A stretch of 64,000 nucleotides of DNA from Streptomyces stelliscabiei (GCF_014873495.1 NZ_JADBGF010000001.1:8556001-8620000); one strand, 5' to 3'; positions 43,728 to 56,483 are shown, counted from the stretch's first letter. Numbers and translations are program-made. The notes: generated by a model from the letters alone, not told the origin.

Positions 43728-45416
43728 TCACCGCAGGTCCACGAACACCGGGTTCGAGTAGAACCACGTGTCCTCCCACGGGTTCCCGTCGCCCGGCGCG
43801 TGCGGGATCGGGCCGTGCGGGTCCACGGACGCGCCCAGGTAACCCGCCCCGTTGCGCCTGCCGTCGCTGCCCCGCAGGCGGAGGTAGAAGGACTCGTCCC
43901 CGGCCGTGACCGGGATACGCAGGGTGTACGTGCCCTTGCGGCCGCTCACGTCCTTCGTGTGGACGACCTTGGTGGCGGGGGCCTGCCAGGCGTCCCGGTC
44001 GGTCACCGGGCCGCGCACCGCGCCCCGGATGACGTCGACATGGGCCAACTCGGGCACGACTCCCTGGGCGTTGGGGCGCGACGCGGTCGTCACCGTCACC
44101 TCCAGGGTCAGCTTCTCGCCCTTGCGGACCCGCAGCCGGCCGCCCAGGGTGACGCCCCGGCCGGGGCTGCGGTCGCGCTTCACCCGGACGTCGAGGCCGT
44201 CGAGCAGATGGCCGTGGTCGACCCAGACGCGGCCCTCGCGCAGGCCCCTCATCACCGCGCGGTACCCGTAGCGGGTCACGCCCACGTGGGTGCGGCTGAA
44301 CTGGCCGGGCCAGAAGTCGCTGCCGGGCTGCGGGGCGTCGGTGTCCACCGGATCCGGCAGCTTGCCGGTGTTGTCGAAGTTCTGCCCGGCCGGCCAGTCG
44401 CCGTTCCGCCAGGTGTCGAAGACGATCCGGTGGGCGTCGGAGTTGGTGGTGATCGAGAACAGCCTGCCCTCGGCCAGCATGGCGTCCCAGAGGCCGCCCA
44501 CCGTCGCCGTCGCCCAGTCGAAGCCGCCGTACGTGAGGAACGCCTGCGCCGGGTAACCGGGCCAGGACTGGGCCGAGGGCTTGTTCTCGTACTCGCCGCG
44601 TATCGAGGTGGCCCCCCGCCAGCCGGGGAGCGCCGCGCCCTGGGCGCCCGGCGCGCCCTCCATACCGATCATGATCTCGGGGGCCGCGTCCCGCCAGTTG
44701 CGCAGCTCGTGCGGGGAGTCGATACCGAGGCGCAACGGGTGGTTGGCGAGGACCAGCACGTCGTCCACGTAGCCGGAACGGCGTTGCTCGGCCAGCCACT
44801 TGATCGCCTTCACCGCGTGCGCCTCGTTGCGGGCGGTGTCCGCGCCGCCCGCGGAACCGTCCGTGTAGTTCAGCAGCTTGCCGTCGTAGGCGCGCTCGAA
44901 GCGGGTGAGGAGGTCGACCTCGTTCGGGCCGGGCGTCGTGAAGACCGTGCAGTGCTCGGCGGCCGGGATGTACCACTCCAGGCCCTGGAAGATCAGCTGC
45001 CGGGGGTTCTCGGCCCGTGCCCTCAGGATCTCCTTGTGCTCCAGCGCGGCCCCGAAGTCGGCGTGCCCGAAGTTGGAGTGCTCGGTGAACACCATCCAGT
45101 CGAGGCCGTACTTCGCGCCCGCGGCGGCCAGTTGGGAGAACGTGTACTTGGCGTCGTGGCTGTAGACGGAGTGGATGTGGTGGTCGCCGACGAGGTAGGC
45201 GAGGCGCGGGTCCTCGCCGCCGTAGGGGCGGGACGCGGCCGAGGCCGGGGCCGCAAGGGCGCCCGTGGAGCCCATCGCGAACGCGGCGCCGAACAGGCCC
45301 GCGCCGCGCAGGAGCCCACGGCGCGACACCCCCTGTGCGTCGAGGTCGGCGGCGGAGACGGACGGATCGGCCCAGGTGGGCAGCTGCTGCTCGGGTGTGC
45401 CGGAGAGGTCGGACAT
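43728..45416 (-). CDS. Tat-exported PHP-domain metal-dependent phosphoesterase
   Basis: 562 aa. Twin-arginine signal SRRGLLRGAGLFGAAFAMG at about residues 31-49. PHP domain: GDHHIHSVYSHDAKYTFSQLA, FTEHSNFGHAD, LANHPLRLG and the last metal residue pair in TTNSDAHR. A C-terminal beta domain of about 150 residues ends in GNPWEDTWFYSNPVFV. The PHP fold is a trinuclear-metal phosphoesterase, and the signal places it outside the membrane. Last gene of the operon beginning at 55485. Substrate unknown. Confidence 0.85.
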   Translation of the reverse strand: MSDLSGTPEQQLPTWADPSVSAADLDAQGVSRRGLLRGAGLFGAAFAMGSTGALAAPASAASRPYGGEDPRLAYLVGDHHIHSVYSHDAKYTFSQLAAAGAKYGLDWMVFTEHSNFGHADFGAALEHKEILRARAENPRQLIFQGLEWYIPAAEHCTVFTTPGPNEVDLLTRFERAYDGKLLNYTDGSAGGADTARNEAHAVKAIKWLAEQRRSGYVDDVLVLANHPLRLGIDSPHELRNWRDAAPEIMIGMEGAPGAQGAALPGWRGATSIRGEYENKPSAQSWPGYPAQAFLTYGGFDWATATVGGLWDAMLAEGRLFSITTNSDAHRIVFDTWRNGDWPAGQNFDNTGKLPDPVDTDAPQPGSDFWPGQFSRTHVGVTRYGYRAVMRGLREGRVWVDHGHLLDGLDVRVKRDRSPGRGVTLGGRLRVRKGEKLTLEVTVTTASRPNAQGVVPELAHVDVIRGAVRGPVTDRDAWQAPATKVVHTKDVSGRKGTYTLRIPVTAGDESFYLRLRGSDGRRNGAGYLGASVDPHGPIPHAPGDGNPWEDTWFYSNPVFVDLR

Positions 45417-45439
45417 GATCGGTGTACTTCCTTCGCGTC

Positions 45440-47272
45440 TCAGTGGTTCATGAACGACTCGACGGGCAACGCCCGTGCGACGATGCGGACGTCACCGAGA
45501 CGCCCGTGCAGGATCTGGTCGATCTTCCCGGCGTACTCGTAGCCGCCGAGGATCCACGGCAGTCCGACCGAGGTCAGCCCGACGGCCCTCGCCTTCGGGT
45601 TGCGCACGACCGGGCAGCCCTGGACGTAGAGCGTGGTGCGCTTCCCGTCGTTGACGATCGCGAGGTGCCACCAGGTCTCCAGCGGGGTCTCCTGCCCCCA
45701 GTTGGTCGCGATCCCCTGCTGGTTGAGCGGGCGCACCGCCCACTGCGGCTCCCGGTCGTTCGACAGCGACAGCGTGGCCAGCGGCTCGTCGGGGTCGTCG
45801 GCGGTCCTGCCCGCCGCGCCGCCCGTGCCGGTCCGCCCGAGCAGGCCCGCCCAGGCGTGGTTCGAGGGGTTCCAGTCGGCGGGCAGCCGGTAGAACGCCT
45901 CGATGGTGTAACCGTCCCTGAACGTCTCGGAGTTCAGCGGCGCTCCGTCGACCGTCCGCAGATAGGCACCCTTCAGCGGGGGCTTGCCGCCGTGGAACTC
46001 CAGGCTGCCGTGGCCGGGCTGGTCGGGGTGGTGGTCGGCGGACCAGGTGAGCGTGCCGCCGCCCACGGTGACCAGGGCGAGATCGTTGCCGTGGCCGGAG
46101 CGGTCACGGACCGTGCCGCCGACGGCCGCTCCGTCCTCCTGCCCGTCGAAGCGCCAGTACGCGACCGTGCCCGGCACCAGCATCCGCGCGACCGGCCGCG
46201 ACGGCCGCGCGGGCACCGGCGCGAAGCCGGCGAACCGCTTGTCGAAGTCGATCTCGACCGTGAACCGGTCGGCGTCGCCGGTGAGTTCGCTCTCCTGCCG
46301 CTCCAGCTCGTTGAGCCCCTCGGCGGCCCGGCCCAGGATCCACGGGGAGACCGTCTCCACGTCGATGGTGTTGCGGTCGAGGTCGAAACGGTAGAGGCGG
46401 ATCATCGCCGCACCGCCGAAGTAGCGGTCCTGGTAGTTCGTGAGATGCAGATGGACATCGTTGTCGGCGGTGTTCTTCCGCGTCGCGCGCGCCGCCGGCC
46501 AGTAGTGCCCGTTGAGGGTGAGGAAGATCTGGTCGTGGTCCTTGACCAGTTGGTCCCACAGCGTCTGCCCGTACGGGGAGAGGGAGTCGTCCCCGTCCAC
46601 CAGCTCGTGCGTGGTGAGGACCACCGGGGTCCTCGGGTGCCGGGCCAGGACGTCCTTCGCCCAGGCGAACCCCTTCGCGGACAGCCGCCAGTCCAGGGCG
46701 AGCACCATCCACTCCCGGCCGCCCGCCTCGAACAGGTGGAAGGAGTTGTAGCCGTCAGGCGAGGCCCCGCCGAAGGTGGGCCGGCCCTTGAAGCGGTCCG
46801 GCCCGAACTCGTTGAGGTACGGGGTCGGACCCCGCTGGTCGTCGGTGGAGGAGCGCACGTCGTGGTTGCCCGCGAGGACGCTGTAGCCGACGCCCTTGCG
46901 GTCGAGCAGCCGGAACGCGCCGCCGATCGCCGCGGTCTCCTGCGCGGTGCCGTTCTGGGTGAGGTCGCCGAGGTGGGACAGGAACACGATGTTCTCCTCC
47001 TCACCGTGCTCCAGGAGGTACTTCAGGGACGCCTCGACGGGCTTGTCGTCGATGCTCGGTCCGTCGAAGAGGTACTGGGTGTCGGGCATGACGGCGAGCG
47101 TGAAGCGGCGGCTTCCCGGGTCGGGCTTGGCGCGCCGGGGCGCCGCCTGTGCCGTGGCGGTGGGCAGCGCGACGGTCGCCGCCGCGCCCAGCAGTGCCGT
47201 GGCGCGCAGGAAGTTGCGTCTGCCCGAGTGGGCGTGGGCAGACTCCTGCCCCGGTTCGTGCGAGGTGCACAC
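45440..47272 (-). CDS. Tat-exported metallophosphoesterase with LamG-like domain
   Basis: 610 aa. Tat signal GRRNFLRATALLGAAATVAL at about residues 17-36. Calcineurin-like phosphoesterase domain (about 55-300): MPDTQY, HLGDLTQNG, GNHDVRSS, TTHELVDGD and NGHYW, covering the usual Asp/His/Asn metal ligands. From about residue 370 a concanavalin/LamG-like beta-sandwich follows (YWRFDGQEDG...GYTIEAFYRLP...WWHLAIVNDGKRTTLYVQG), a likely glycan-binding module. GTG start six bases after GGAG. A phosphoesterase fused to a carbohydrate-binding fold points to a phosphorylated polysaccharide. Confidence 0.87.
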   Translation of the reverse strand: MCTSHEPGQESAHAHSGRRNFLRATALLGAAATVALPTATAQAAPRRAKPDPGSRRFTLAVMPDTQYLFDGPSIDDKPVEASLKYLLEHGEEENIVFLSHLGDLTQNGTAQETAAIGGAFRLLDRKGVGYSVLAGNHDVRSSTDDQRGPTPYLNEFGPDRFKGRPTFGGASPDGYNSFHLFEAGGREWMVLALDWRLSAKGFAWAKDVLARHPRTPVVLTTHELVDGDDSLSPYGQTLWDQLVKDHDQIFLTLNGHYWPAARATRKNTADNDVHLHLTNYQDRYFGGAAMIRLYRFDLDRNTIDVETVSPWILGRAAEGLNELERQESELTGDADRFTVEIDFDKRFAGFAPVPARPSRPVARMLVPGTVAYWRFDGQEDGAAVGGTVRDRSGHGNDLALVTVGGGTLTWSADHHPDQPGHGSLEFHGGKPPLKGAYLRTVDGAPLNSETFRDGYTIEAFYRLPADWNPSNHAWAGLLGRTGTGGAAGRTADDPDEPLATLSLSNDREPQWAVRPLNQQGIATNWGQETPLETWWHLAIVNDGKRTTLYVQGCPVVRNPKARAVGLTSVGLPWILGGYEYAGKIDQILHGRLGDVRIVARALPVESFMNH

Positions 47273-47297
47273 AGTGACTCCGTAGAGGGTTCGTGGG

Positions 47298-50251
<2,954 letters not shown>

Positions 50252-50255
<4 letters not shown>

Positions 50256-51232
50256 GACCGTTCCGGAGTAGGGGGCGAGGAGGGCGAGGCGGCCGGCCGG
50301 GGCAGGACACGGCCCCGCAGGCCCCAGGCGGGGTCGACGGGGATGCCGAGCCGGTCCAGGACGGTGGGGGCGAGGTCGACGAGGCGGGGCGCGTCCAGCC
50401 GGGAGCCGGCGGGCGTACCGGGCTCGGCGAGGATCACGAACACCTCCCGCTCGGCGCGGGTGTCGCCGCCGTGGCCGCCGGTGTCGAGGTGCCCGTGGTC
50501 GGTGGTGACCAGGACCGTCCAGCGCTCGTCCGCGCGGCGGGTGTCGCGGAGGCGGGCCGCGATCGCGTCGAGCAGCCGTCCGAGGTGGGCGTCCTGGGCG
50601 AGCAGCGCCCGGTCGTACGCGGGACCGAGCGGGCCCGCCGAGTGGCCGGCCTCGTCGGTGGCGCCGAAGTACACGAACAGGGCGTCCGGGTCGTCCTCGG
50701 TGAGCCAGCGCTCGGCGGTGTCGGCGACGAGGCGGTCCGCGTCCTCGTACCCGCCCGACTCGCCGTCGTGCACCACGCGCCTGCCGACGGCCGGGCCGAG
50801 GGTGCCCCGGCGCACCAGCTCCGGCCAGGACACCACGGCCGCCGTCCGCAGTCCGGGCCGCGCGGTGGCGGCACGGCCGAGGAAGTCGGGGTGGCGGGCG
50901 TAGTCGGCGCCGGCGAAGTCGTTGCCGCTCACGCCGTGCCGGTCGGGCCACACCCCGGTCAGCACGCTGGACCAGCCGGGACCGGAGTCGGTGTAGGCCA
51001 TGGAGGTGGACGGTCCGCCTTCGGCCTGGCCGTCCACCTCGCCGTAGGGCAGCAGGCTGCTGCCGTGGGCGCCCGCGGCCATCAGGCCGTGCAGCACGGG
51101 CGCCGTGGCCGGCGGGCGGGGCGGGCCCGCCGTGGGCCGGGGCAGGGGCAGCCGGTCGTAGCGCAGCCCGTCCATCCCCACCACGAGCACCTTGCCGCGC
51201 CCCGGCCCTCCGGCGCCGTCGGGGTCCGCCAT
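50252..51232 (-). CDS. Alkaline-phosphatase-superfamily phosphodiesterase
   Basis: 326 aa, type I phosphodiesterase/nucleotide pyrophosphatase fold. Metal residues in VVGMDGLRYDRL, YFGATDEAGHSAG and TTDHGHLDTGGHGG. The nucleophile region is DSGPGWSSVLTGVWPDRHGV, with Ser rather than the more common Thr. No signal peptide. ATG at 51232 with GGAAGG. Lies between the transporter permease and lacZ in the same operon, so it probably cleaves a phosphodiester or phosphomonoester in the imported sugar. Confidence 0.87.
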
Positions 51233-51255
51233 CTCGCACCTTCCTCGGGAGCGGT

Positions 51256-52125
51256 TCAGCTGCCCTGTACGGCGCCCTCGGTGGCGCCCGCGATGAACCC
51301 GCGCGCGAAGATCGCGAAGACGGCGACCAGCGGGAGGGACGCCATCAGGACCCCGGCCATGACCATGCTGTAGTCGGTGTTGTGGCCGACGTTGAGCTGG
51401 GCCAGCTCCACCTGGAGCGTGACGTGCTGGGGATCGGTGAGCACGATCAGGGGCCAGACGTAGTCGTTCCAGGCGCCGACGAAGGCGTAGATGGCGAGGA
51501 AGGACATCGCGGGTCTGATCATCGGCAGCGCGACGTTCCAGTACTGCCGGAAGAAGCCGGCGCCGTCGATGCGCGCCGCGTCGAGCAGCTCGTCGGGCAC
51601 ACCGGTCTCGATGTACTGGCGGAGCCAGAAGATGCCGAAGGCGTTGGACAGGGCGGGCCAGACCAGTGCCTTGAGCATGCCGACCCAGCCCAGCTCGGAC
51701 ATCAGGATGAACTGCGGCAGGACGGCCAGCTGCAGCGGCAGCATCATGAACACCAGCAGCGTGCCGAAGAGCAGCCTGCGCCCGGGGAACTCGAACTTGG
51801 CGAAGGCGAAGGCCGCAAGGGAGTCGACGAACAGCACCAGGGCCGTGGTGACGCACGCGATGACGACCGTGTTGAGCATCGACCCGAAGAAGTCGACCGT
51901 GTGGAGCACACCCCGGATGTTCTCCAGCAGATGGGAGCCGAAGGTCAGCTTCGGTGGGCTCTTGTAGATGTCACGGGTGGTGTTGGTCGCCATCACGATC
52001 GTCCACACGAACGGGAAGACCGAGACCAGGACGGCGACGCCGAGGAAGACGTGCGCGGACAGGCCCCTGGGGCGGCGCGACCGCTTCGCGGCCGGGGCCG
52101 GCCGTGGCGTGGCGGCTGTCGTCAT
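51256..52125 (-). CDS. CUT1 sugar ABC transporter permease (MalG type)
   Basis: 289 aa with six predicted helices. The cytoplasmic coupling motif is DELLDAARIDGAGFFRQYWNVALPMIRPA. The N-terminal MATNTTRDIYKSPPKL region is typical of MalG-like permeases. The ATG overlaps the stop of the first permease gene by four bases. Confidence 0.92.
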   Translation of the reverse strand: MTTAATPRPAPAAKRSRRPRGLSAHVFLGVAVLVSVFPFVWTIVMATNTTRDIYKSPPKLTFGSHLLENIRGVLHTVDFFGSMLNTVVIACVTTALVLFVDSLAAFAFAKFEFPGRRLLFGTLLVFMMLPLQLAVLPQFILMSELGWVGMLKALVWPALSNAFGIFWLRQYIETGVPDELLDAARIDGAGFFRQYWNVALPMIRPAMSFLAIYAFVGAWNDYVWPLIVLTDPQHVTLQVELAQLNVGHNTDYSMVMAGVLMASLPLVAVFAIFARGFIAGATEGAVQGS

Positions 52126-53129
52126 GACTTCCTCCCTCGTTGCACGATCCGCCAGTTGACGACGACGAGCACGATGATCAGGACGAAGAAGGCCCACACG
52201 ATGGCCGCGCCGTAGCCGTAGTCGTTGTCGAGGAAGGCCGACTGGTAGAAGTACAGCAGCGTGGTCAGGCCCGCCTGGCCCGGCCCGCCCAGGTTCTGGT
52301 TGGCGGCGTTGCTGGCGAAGAGGACCTGGGGTTCGCTGAAGCTCTGCAGACCGTTGATGGTCGAGATGACGACGGTGAACAGGATGATCGGCCGCAGGAT
52401 CGGGATGGTGATCTGGAAGAACGTACGGATCGGCCCCGCGCCGTCCATCCTGGCGGCCTCGTAGACCGACTGCGGGATGGCCTGGAGGCCGGCCAGATAG
52501 ATGATCATGTTGTAGCCGGTCCACATCCAGGTCATCAGCAGCGCGATGACCACCTTGATCAGCCACGGGTCGCTCAGCCACGGCACGGGCGAGATGCCGA
52601 CCATGCCCAGGATCGCGTTGACCAGACCGAAGTCGTTGCTGAACACCGCGCCGAAGAAGATCGCCACGGCGACGATCGACGTCACGTTCGGCACGTACAG
52701 GGCGATGCGGTAGAAGCCCTTGAAGCGGCGCACCGAGTGCAGCAGCGTCGCCAGCACCAGGGCGCCGAAGAGGGTGGGCACGGTGGACAGCACCCAGATC
52801 GCCAGGGTGTTGCGGATCGACAGCCAGAAGACCGGGTCGCTCCACAGGAACTCGAACTGCTGCAGGCCCACGAACTGCTTGGTGCCCAGGCCGTCGTAGC
52901 GCTGGAAGGACAGATACAGCGAGTACAGGACGGGGACGAAGGAGAAGGACAGGAAGATCAGGTAGAAGGGCGAGATCGCCAGGTACTGCCGCCAGTACGA
53001 CAGCACCCCGCGACGTGCGGGCCGCGCCGCGCCCGCGGGCGGGGTGCGCCGCGGGCGGAAACGGGCCGGGCCCGGCCCGCCACGGTGCCTCGGCACCGTG
53101 GCGGGGCCGGTGACCGGAGGTGACGTCAC
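52122..53129 (-). CDS. CUT1 sugar ABC transporter permease (MalF type)
   Basis: 335 aa. A Pro/Arg-rich cytoplasmic N-terminus of about 45 residues, then six helices and the coupling motif SVYEAARMDGAGPIRTFFQITIPILRP. GTG start one base after the stop of the binding-protein gene, with GAGG upstream. Pairs with the product of 51256-52125. Confidence 0.92.
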   Translation of the reverse strand: MTSPPVTGPATVPRHRGGPGPARFRPRRTPPAGAARPARRGVLSYWRQYLAISPFYLIFLSFSFVPVLYSLYLSFQRYDGLGTKQFVGLQQFEFLWSDPVFWLSIRNTLAIWVLSTVPTLFGALVLATLLHSVRRFKGFYRIALYVPNVTSIVAVAIFFGAVFSNDFGLVNAILGMVGISPVPWLSDPWLIKVVIALLMTWMWTGYNMIIYLAGLQAIPQSVYEAARMDGAGPIRTFFQITIPILRPIILFTVVISTINGLQSFSEPQVLFASNAANQNLGGPGQAGLTTLLYFYQSAFLDNDYGYGAAIVWAFFVLIIVLVVVNWRIVQRGRKS

Positions 53130-53130
53130 C

Positions 53131-54411
53131 TCACTTCACCCCCTGCCGCCTGGCGATCTGCTTGGCCTGGGAGACCGCGTCCTTCCAGGCGTCGTCGGGC
53201 TTCTTGCCCTTGGCCTCGATGCTGGTCAGCTCGGCCATGAAGGGGGCCATGACCGCCGAGTCGGCGGGTGCCTCGTAGCTCACGGGGATGGCCTCGGCGG
53301 CCGGGCCGAAGACCTCGATGATCTTCTGTCCGCCGAAGAAGGCGTCGGGGCCCGTCATGGCCGGCATCGCGTAGGTGGCCGGGGAGGCCGGGAAGATCGC
53401 GGCGTCGGTGTAGCTCTTGGCGTTGTTGTCCGGGCTGAGGATCCAGCTGATGATCTTGAACGCCTCTTCGGGGTTGCGGCACTGCTTGGGCAGGGTCAGG
53501 TAGGAGCCGCCCTGGTTGGCCGGCCCGCCCGGCGTCGCGCAGACGCGCCACTTGCCCTTGGTGCCGGGGGCCGCCGACTCGATGTCCAGCGCGTGCCAGG
53601 CGGCGCCGAGTTCGGTGGTGAGGCTCTTGCCGACGGCGGCGTTCCAGCTCTGGTCGTTGATCTTGGCGTCGAGGCCGAGGGTGTAGGCGCGGACCGCGGT
53701 GTCCCACGCGGCGCGGATGTGGTCCTGGTCGCCGATGAAGTGGTCGTCCTGGTCGATGAACCGCTTGGTGCCCTGGCCGACCGCGATGTTGAACACCGAG
53801 CCCATGTTGTTGACCAGGAAGGTGCCGGGCAGCGCCTTCTTCAGCTCGGTGCCGAGCGCGAAGTAGTCGTCCCAGGTCTTGGCCTCGGCCGCGACCTTGG
53901 CCGGGTCGGAGGGCAGCCCCGCCTTGTCGAACTGGTCGGCGCGGTAGAAGAGCGCGGTGGGGCCGATGTCGATCGGGAAGCCGATCTGCTTGCCGTCCTC
54001 GGTCTGGGCGAGCTTGGTCTTCCACTCCAGGTACTGGGACGAGATCTTCTTGAAGCCCAGGTCGTTCAGGTCGAGGAAGCGGTCGGCGTTGGGCAGGAAG
54101 GAGGCGATGTCCTCGCCCTTGATGCCGGTGATGTCCGGCACGGAGGAGCCGCCGGCCGCGAGGGTGGTGGTGAGCTTCTGCTTGAAGTCGCCGCCGATGG
54201 AGGAACTGGTCAGCTTGATCTGGCTCTTGAAGTGCGTCTTGGCCTCGGCGACCACCTTGTCGCTGAGGGCTCCGCCCCAGTACCACATGGTGAGGCTCTT
54301 GCCGTTCTTGGTGCCGCCGGATTCCGAGTCGCCGCCACAGGCGACGGTCAGGCCGGAGGCCGCCGCGGTGAACACGGCAGCCTGGAGGAAGCCTCTACGA
54401 GAAAGGTCCAC
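53131..54411 (-). CDS. CUT1 sugar-binding lipoprotein
   Basis: 426 aa SBP_bac_1 family protein. Tat motif SRRGFLQAAV followed by lipobox TVAC (Cys25), so it is exported folded and lipidated. Ligand domain features include YWGGALSDKVVAEAK, GYPIDIG-type hinge (IGFPIDIGPTALFYRAD) and WDDYFALGTELKKA. GTG start with GGAG. The importer lacks its own ATPase gene; CUT1 systems in Streptomyces commonly share MsiK. Confidence 0.92.
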   Translation of the reverse strand: MDLSRRGFLQAAVFTAAASGLTVACGGDSESGGTKNGKSLTMWYWGGALSDKVVAEAKTHFKSQIKLTSSSIGGDFKQKLTTTLAAGGSSVPDITGIKGEDIASFLPNADRFLDLNDLGFKKISSQYLEWKTKLAQTEDGKQIGFPIDIGPTALFYRADQFDKAGLPSDPAKVAAEAKTWDDYFALGTELKKALPGTFLVNNMGSVFNIAVGQGTKRFIDQDDHFIGDQDHIRAAWDTAVRAYTLGLDAKINDQSWNAAVGKSLTTELGAAWHALDIESAAPGTKGKWRVCATPGGPANQGGSYLTLPKQCRNPEEAFKIISWILSPDNNAKSYTDAAIFPASPATYAMPAMTGPDAFFGGQKIIEVFGPAAEAIPVSYEAPADSAVMAPFMAELTSIEAKGKKPDDAWKDAVSQAKQIARRQGVK

Positions 54412-54444
54412 GGGTCACTCCTGTTTGTTCCTGTTCGTGGTACT

Positions 54445-55485
54445 TCAGGGCTTTGGTGCGTGGGGTCGGTGGGGCCGCGCGGGCGGGGTGACCGGGGCGT
54501 GGCGCACCGGGGGGCCGACGTCGGCGGGGATGCGGTCCGTGAGGAAGCCGTAGGCCTTCTTCAGGCCGGGGTCGGTCAGCGAGCGCCACCAGCGGTCGAC
54601 GCCGTACCAGCCGGGCGCCGCCAGGCCTCCGCCGTGGTGGCCCACGGACAGGCCGGCGGACAGGACGGCGAACCGCAGCCGCTCCGCGAGCGGCCAGCCG
54701 CCGAGGGAGGCGGCGACGAAGCTCGCGCCGAAGACGTCACCGGCGCCCGTCGCGTCGAGCACGTCGACGTCCAGGGCCGGCACCTCCGCGTACTCCCCGG
54801 TCGTCTGGTCCACCGCGACCGCGCCCTCGCCGCCGCGGGTGACGACGGCCACCGGCACCAGCTCGCTCAGCGTGCCGAGCGCGGCGGCCGCGCTGTCGGT
54901 GCGGGTGTACGCCATCGCCTCGGTCTCGTTGGGGAGGAAGGCGTGGCACAGGGTGAGTTGGTCGAGCAGGTCGCGGGACCAGCGCTGGGTGGGGTCCCAG
55001 CCGACGTCCGCGTAGATGTGCGTGCCGTTCGCGGCGGCCTTGGCGAGCCATGCGCGGGGCTCGGCCTCGATGTGCACGAGCGCCGTGCGCGACTCGGGCG
55101 GGTCGCCCATCAACACGTCCTGCGAGTACGGCGGTTCCTGGCCGTGGGTGACCAGGGCCCGGTCGTGACCGTGCGCGAGGGAGACGGTGACGGGGGTGTG
55201 CCAGCCGTCGGCGGTGCGCGAGAGGGAGAGGTCGATCCCCTCCTGGCCGACGAGGACGTCACGGCAGTACCCGCCGTAGTAGTCGTCGCCGAAGACCGTG
55301 GCCAGAGAGGTCCTCAGACCGAAACGGGCGGTGGCCACCGCGAGGTTGGCGATGCCGCCCGGACCGCAGCCCATGCCGTCGGTCCAGATCTCCTCGCCGG
55401 GGGTGGGCGGCTTTCCCAGCCCCGTGAGCACGAGGTCGTAGAAGAGCAGCCCGGTCAGCAGCACATCGGGCCGGTCGTCGTCCAC
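54445..55485 (-). CDS. PfkB-family carbohydrate kinase
   Basis: 346 aa ribokinase-like kinase. Substrate-binding segment GMGCGPGGIANLAVATARFG near residue 40 and the catalytic signature DATGAGDVFGASFVAA. GTG at 55485 follows GAGAGG and starts the canonical VLLTGLLFYDLVLTGL strand. First gene of the leftward operon, 33 bases before the binding protein. It would phosphorylate the free sugar released inside the cell; the sugar is not evident. Confidence 0.88.
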   Translation of the reverse strand: MDDDRPDVLLTGLLFYDLVLTGLGKPPTPGEEIWTDGMGCGPGGIANLAVATARFGLRTSLATVFGDDYYGGYCRDVLVGQEGIDLSLSRTADGWHTPVTVSLAHGHDRALVTHGQEPPYSQDVLMGDPPESRTALVHIEAEPRAWLAKAAANGTHIYADVGWDPTQRWSRDLLDQLTLCHAFLPNETEAMAYTRTDSAAAALGTLSELVPVAVVTRGGEGAVAVDQTTGEYAEVPALDVDVLDATGAGDVFGASFVAASLGGWPLAERLRFAVLSAGLSVGHHGGGLAAPGWYGVDRWWRSLTDPGLKKAYGFLTDRIPADVGPPVRHAPVTPPARPHRPHAPKP

Positions 55486-55508
55486 GCGTGCACCCTCTCG
55501 TCGAGACG

Positions 55509-55537
55509 TTCGAAGATCACTCTTCAAAAGTCTTCAA
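55509..55537. promoter_or_regulatory. Candidate DeoR operator, three TTYGAAGA half-sites
   Basis: TTCGAAGA (55509-55516) and TCTTCAAA (55521-55528) are inverted copies with one mismatch and a 4-base spacer. A third half-site TCTTCAAT (55531-55538) follows in direct orientation after 10 bases. The cluster lies between the divergent kinase and DeoR genes and is markedly AT-rich. DeoR-type repressors typically use such repeated half-sites on one helix face. Confidence 0.65.
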
Positions 55538-55614
55538 TTTCGGTGCACAGATCGTGCGCGCCTCCGAGGTGTTTGGCAAGAGTCAAGCAGAAGTGAGCAT
55601 GGAAATGATTGGGA

Positions 55615-56385
55615 ATGACGAGTACTGTTCAGCGCGTGCTGGCAGAGCGTAGACACCAACTCATCCTGCGGGCCCTGCGATCAGGGGGCCCGGCGGCCGT
55701 CACCGACTTGTCCGAACAACTCGGTGTGAGCCCCGCCACCATCCGGCGTGACCTCGTCAGGCTGGAGGAGGAGGGGCTGCTCACCCGGGTGCACGGCGGC
55801 GCGGTCGTGGACGAGGGCGATCAGCCCTTCGCCGAGGTCGCCGAGGTGCGGGTGGCCGAGAAGGACGCGATAGCGGCGCAGGCCGCCTCGATGGTCCGCG
55901 ACGGTCAGTCCGTGCTCCTCGACATCGGGACCACCGCCTACCGCCTGGCCCGGCAGCTGCACGGCCGCCGCCTCACCGTCATCACCAGCAACCTGGTGGT
56001 CTACGAGGAGCTGGCCGACGACGAGGGCATCGAACTGGTCCTGCTCGGCGGCATGGTCCGCCGTGAGTACCGTTCCCTCGTCGGCTTCCTCACCGAGGAC
56101 AACCTCCGACAGCTGCACGCCGACTGGCTGTTCCTCGGCACGAGCGGAGTACGCCCCGGCGGACAGGTGATGGACACGACCGTCGTCGAGGTCCCGGTCA
56201 AACGCGCGATGATCAGGGCAGGTGACAAGGTCGTCCTGCTCGCCGACTCCGCGAAGTTCCCCGGTACGGGGATGGCGCGGGTCTGCGGTCCCGGGGAACT
56301 CGACGTGCTCGTGACCAACGGGTCCCTCGACCCGGGCACACGGTCGTCGTTCGAGGACGCGGGGGTCGAGGTGGTCACCGTATGA
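55615..56385 (+). CDS. DeoR-family transcriptional repressor
   Basis: 256 aa. N-terminal DeoR helix-turn-helix (VTDLSEQLGVSPATIRRDLVRLEEEGLLTRVHGGAV) and DeoRC sugar-phosphate-sensing domain (LDIGTTAYRLARQL, VITSNLVVYEEL, FLGTSGV, LADSAKF). The ATG at 55615 is preceded by a weak GGA-rich region; a GTG at 55636 is possible. Divergent from the kinase/transporter operon. DeoR proteins usually sense the phosphosugar made by the cognate kinase. Confidence 0.88.
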   Translation: MTSTVQRVLAERRHQLILRALRSGGPAAVTDLSEQLGVSPATIRRDLVRLEEEGLLTRVHGGAVVDEGDQPFAEVAEVRVAEKDAIAAQAASMVRDGQSVLLDIGTTAYRLARQLHGRRLTVITSNLVVYEELADDEGIELVLLGGMVRREYRSLVGFLTEDNLRQLHADWLFLGTSGVRPGGQVMDTTVVEVPVKRAMIRAGDKVVLLADSAKFPGTGMARVCGPGELDVLVTNGSLDPGTRSSFEDAGVEVVTV

Positions 56386-56483
56386 CCGCCGGCACGGCCG
56401 CCGGGCGGCGGCGGCTGACACGTGTCGGACGCACTGTGCGCCCGGACCGCGCGCGCGGTGTGGGGACGGCCCGCACTCCCCCA

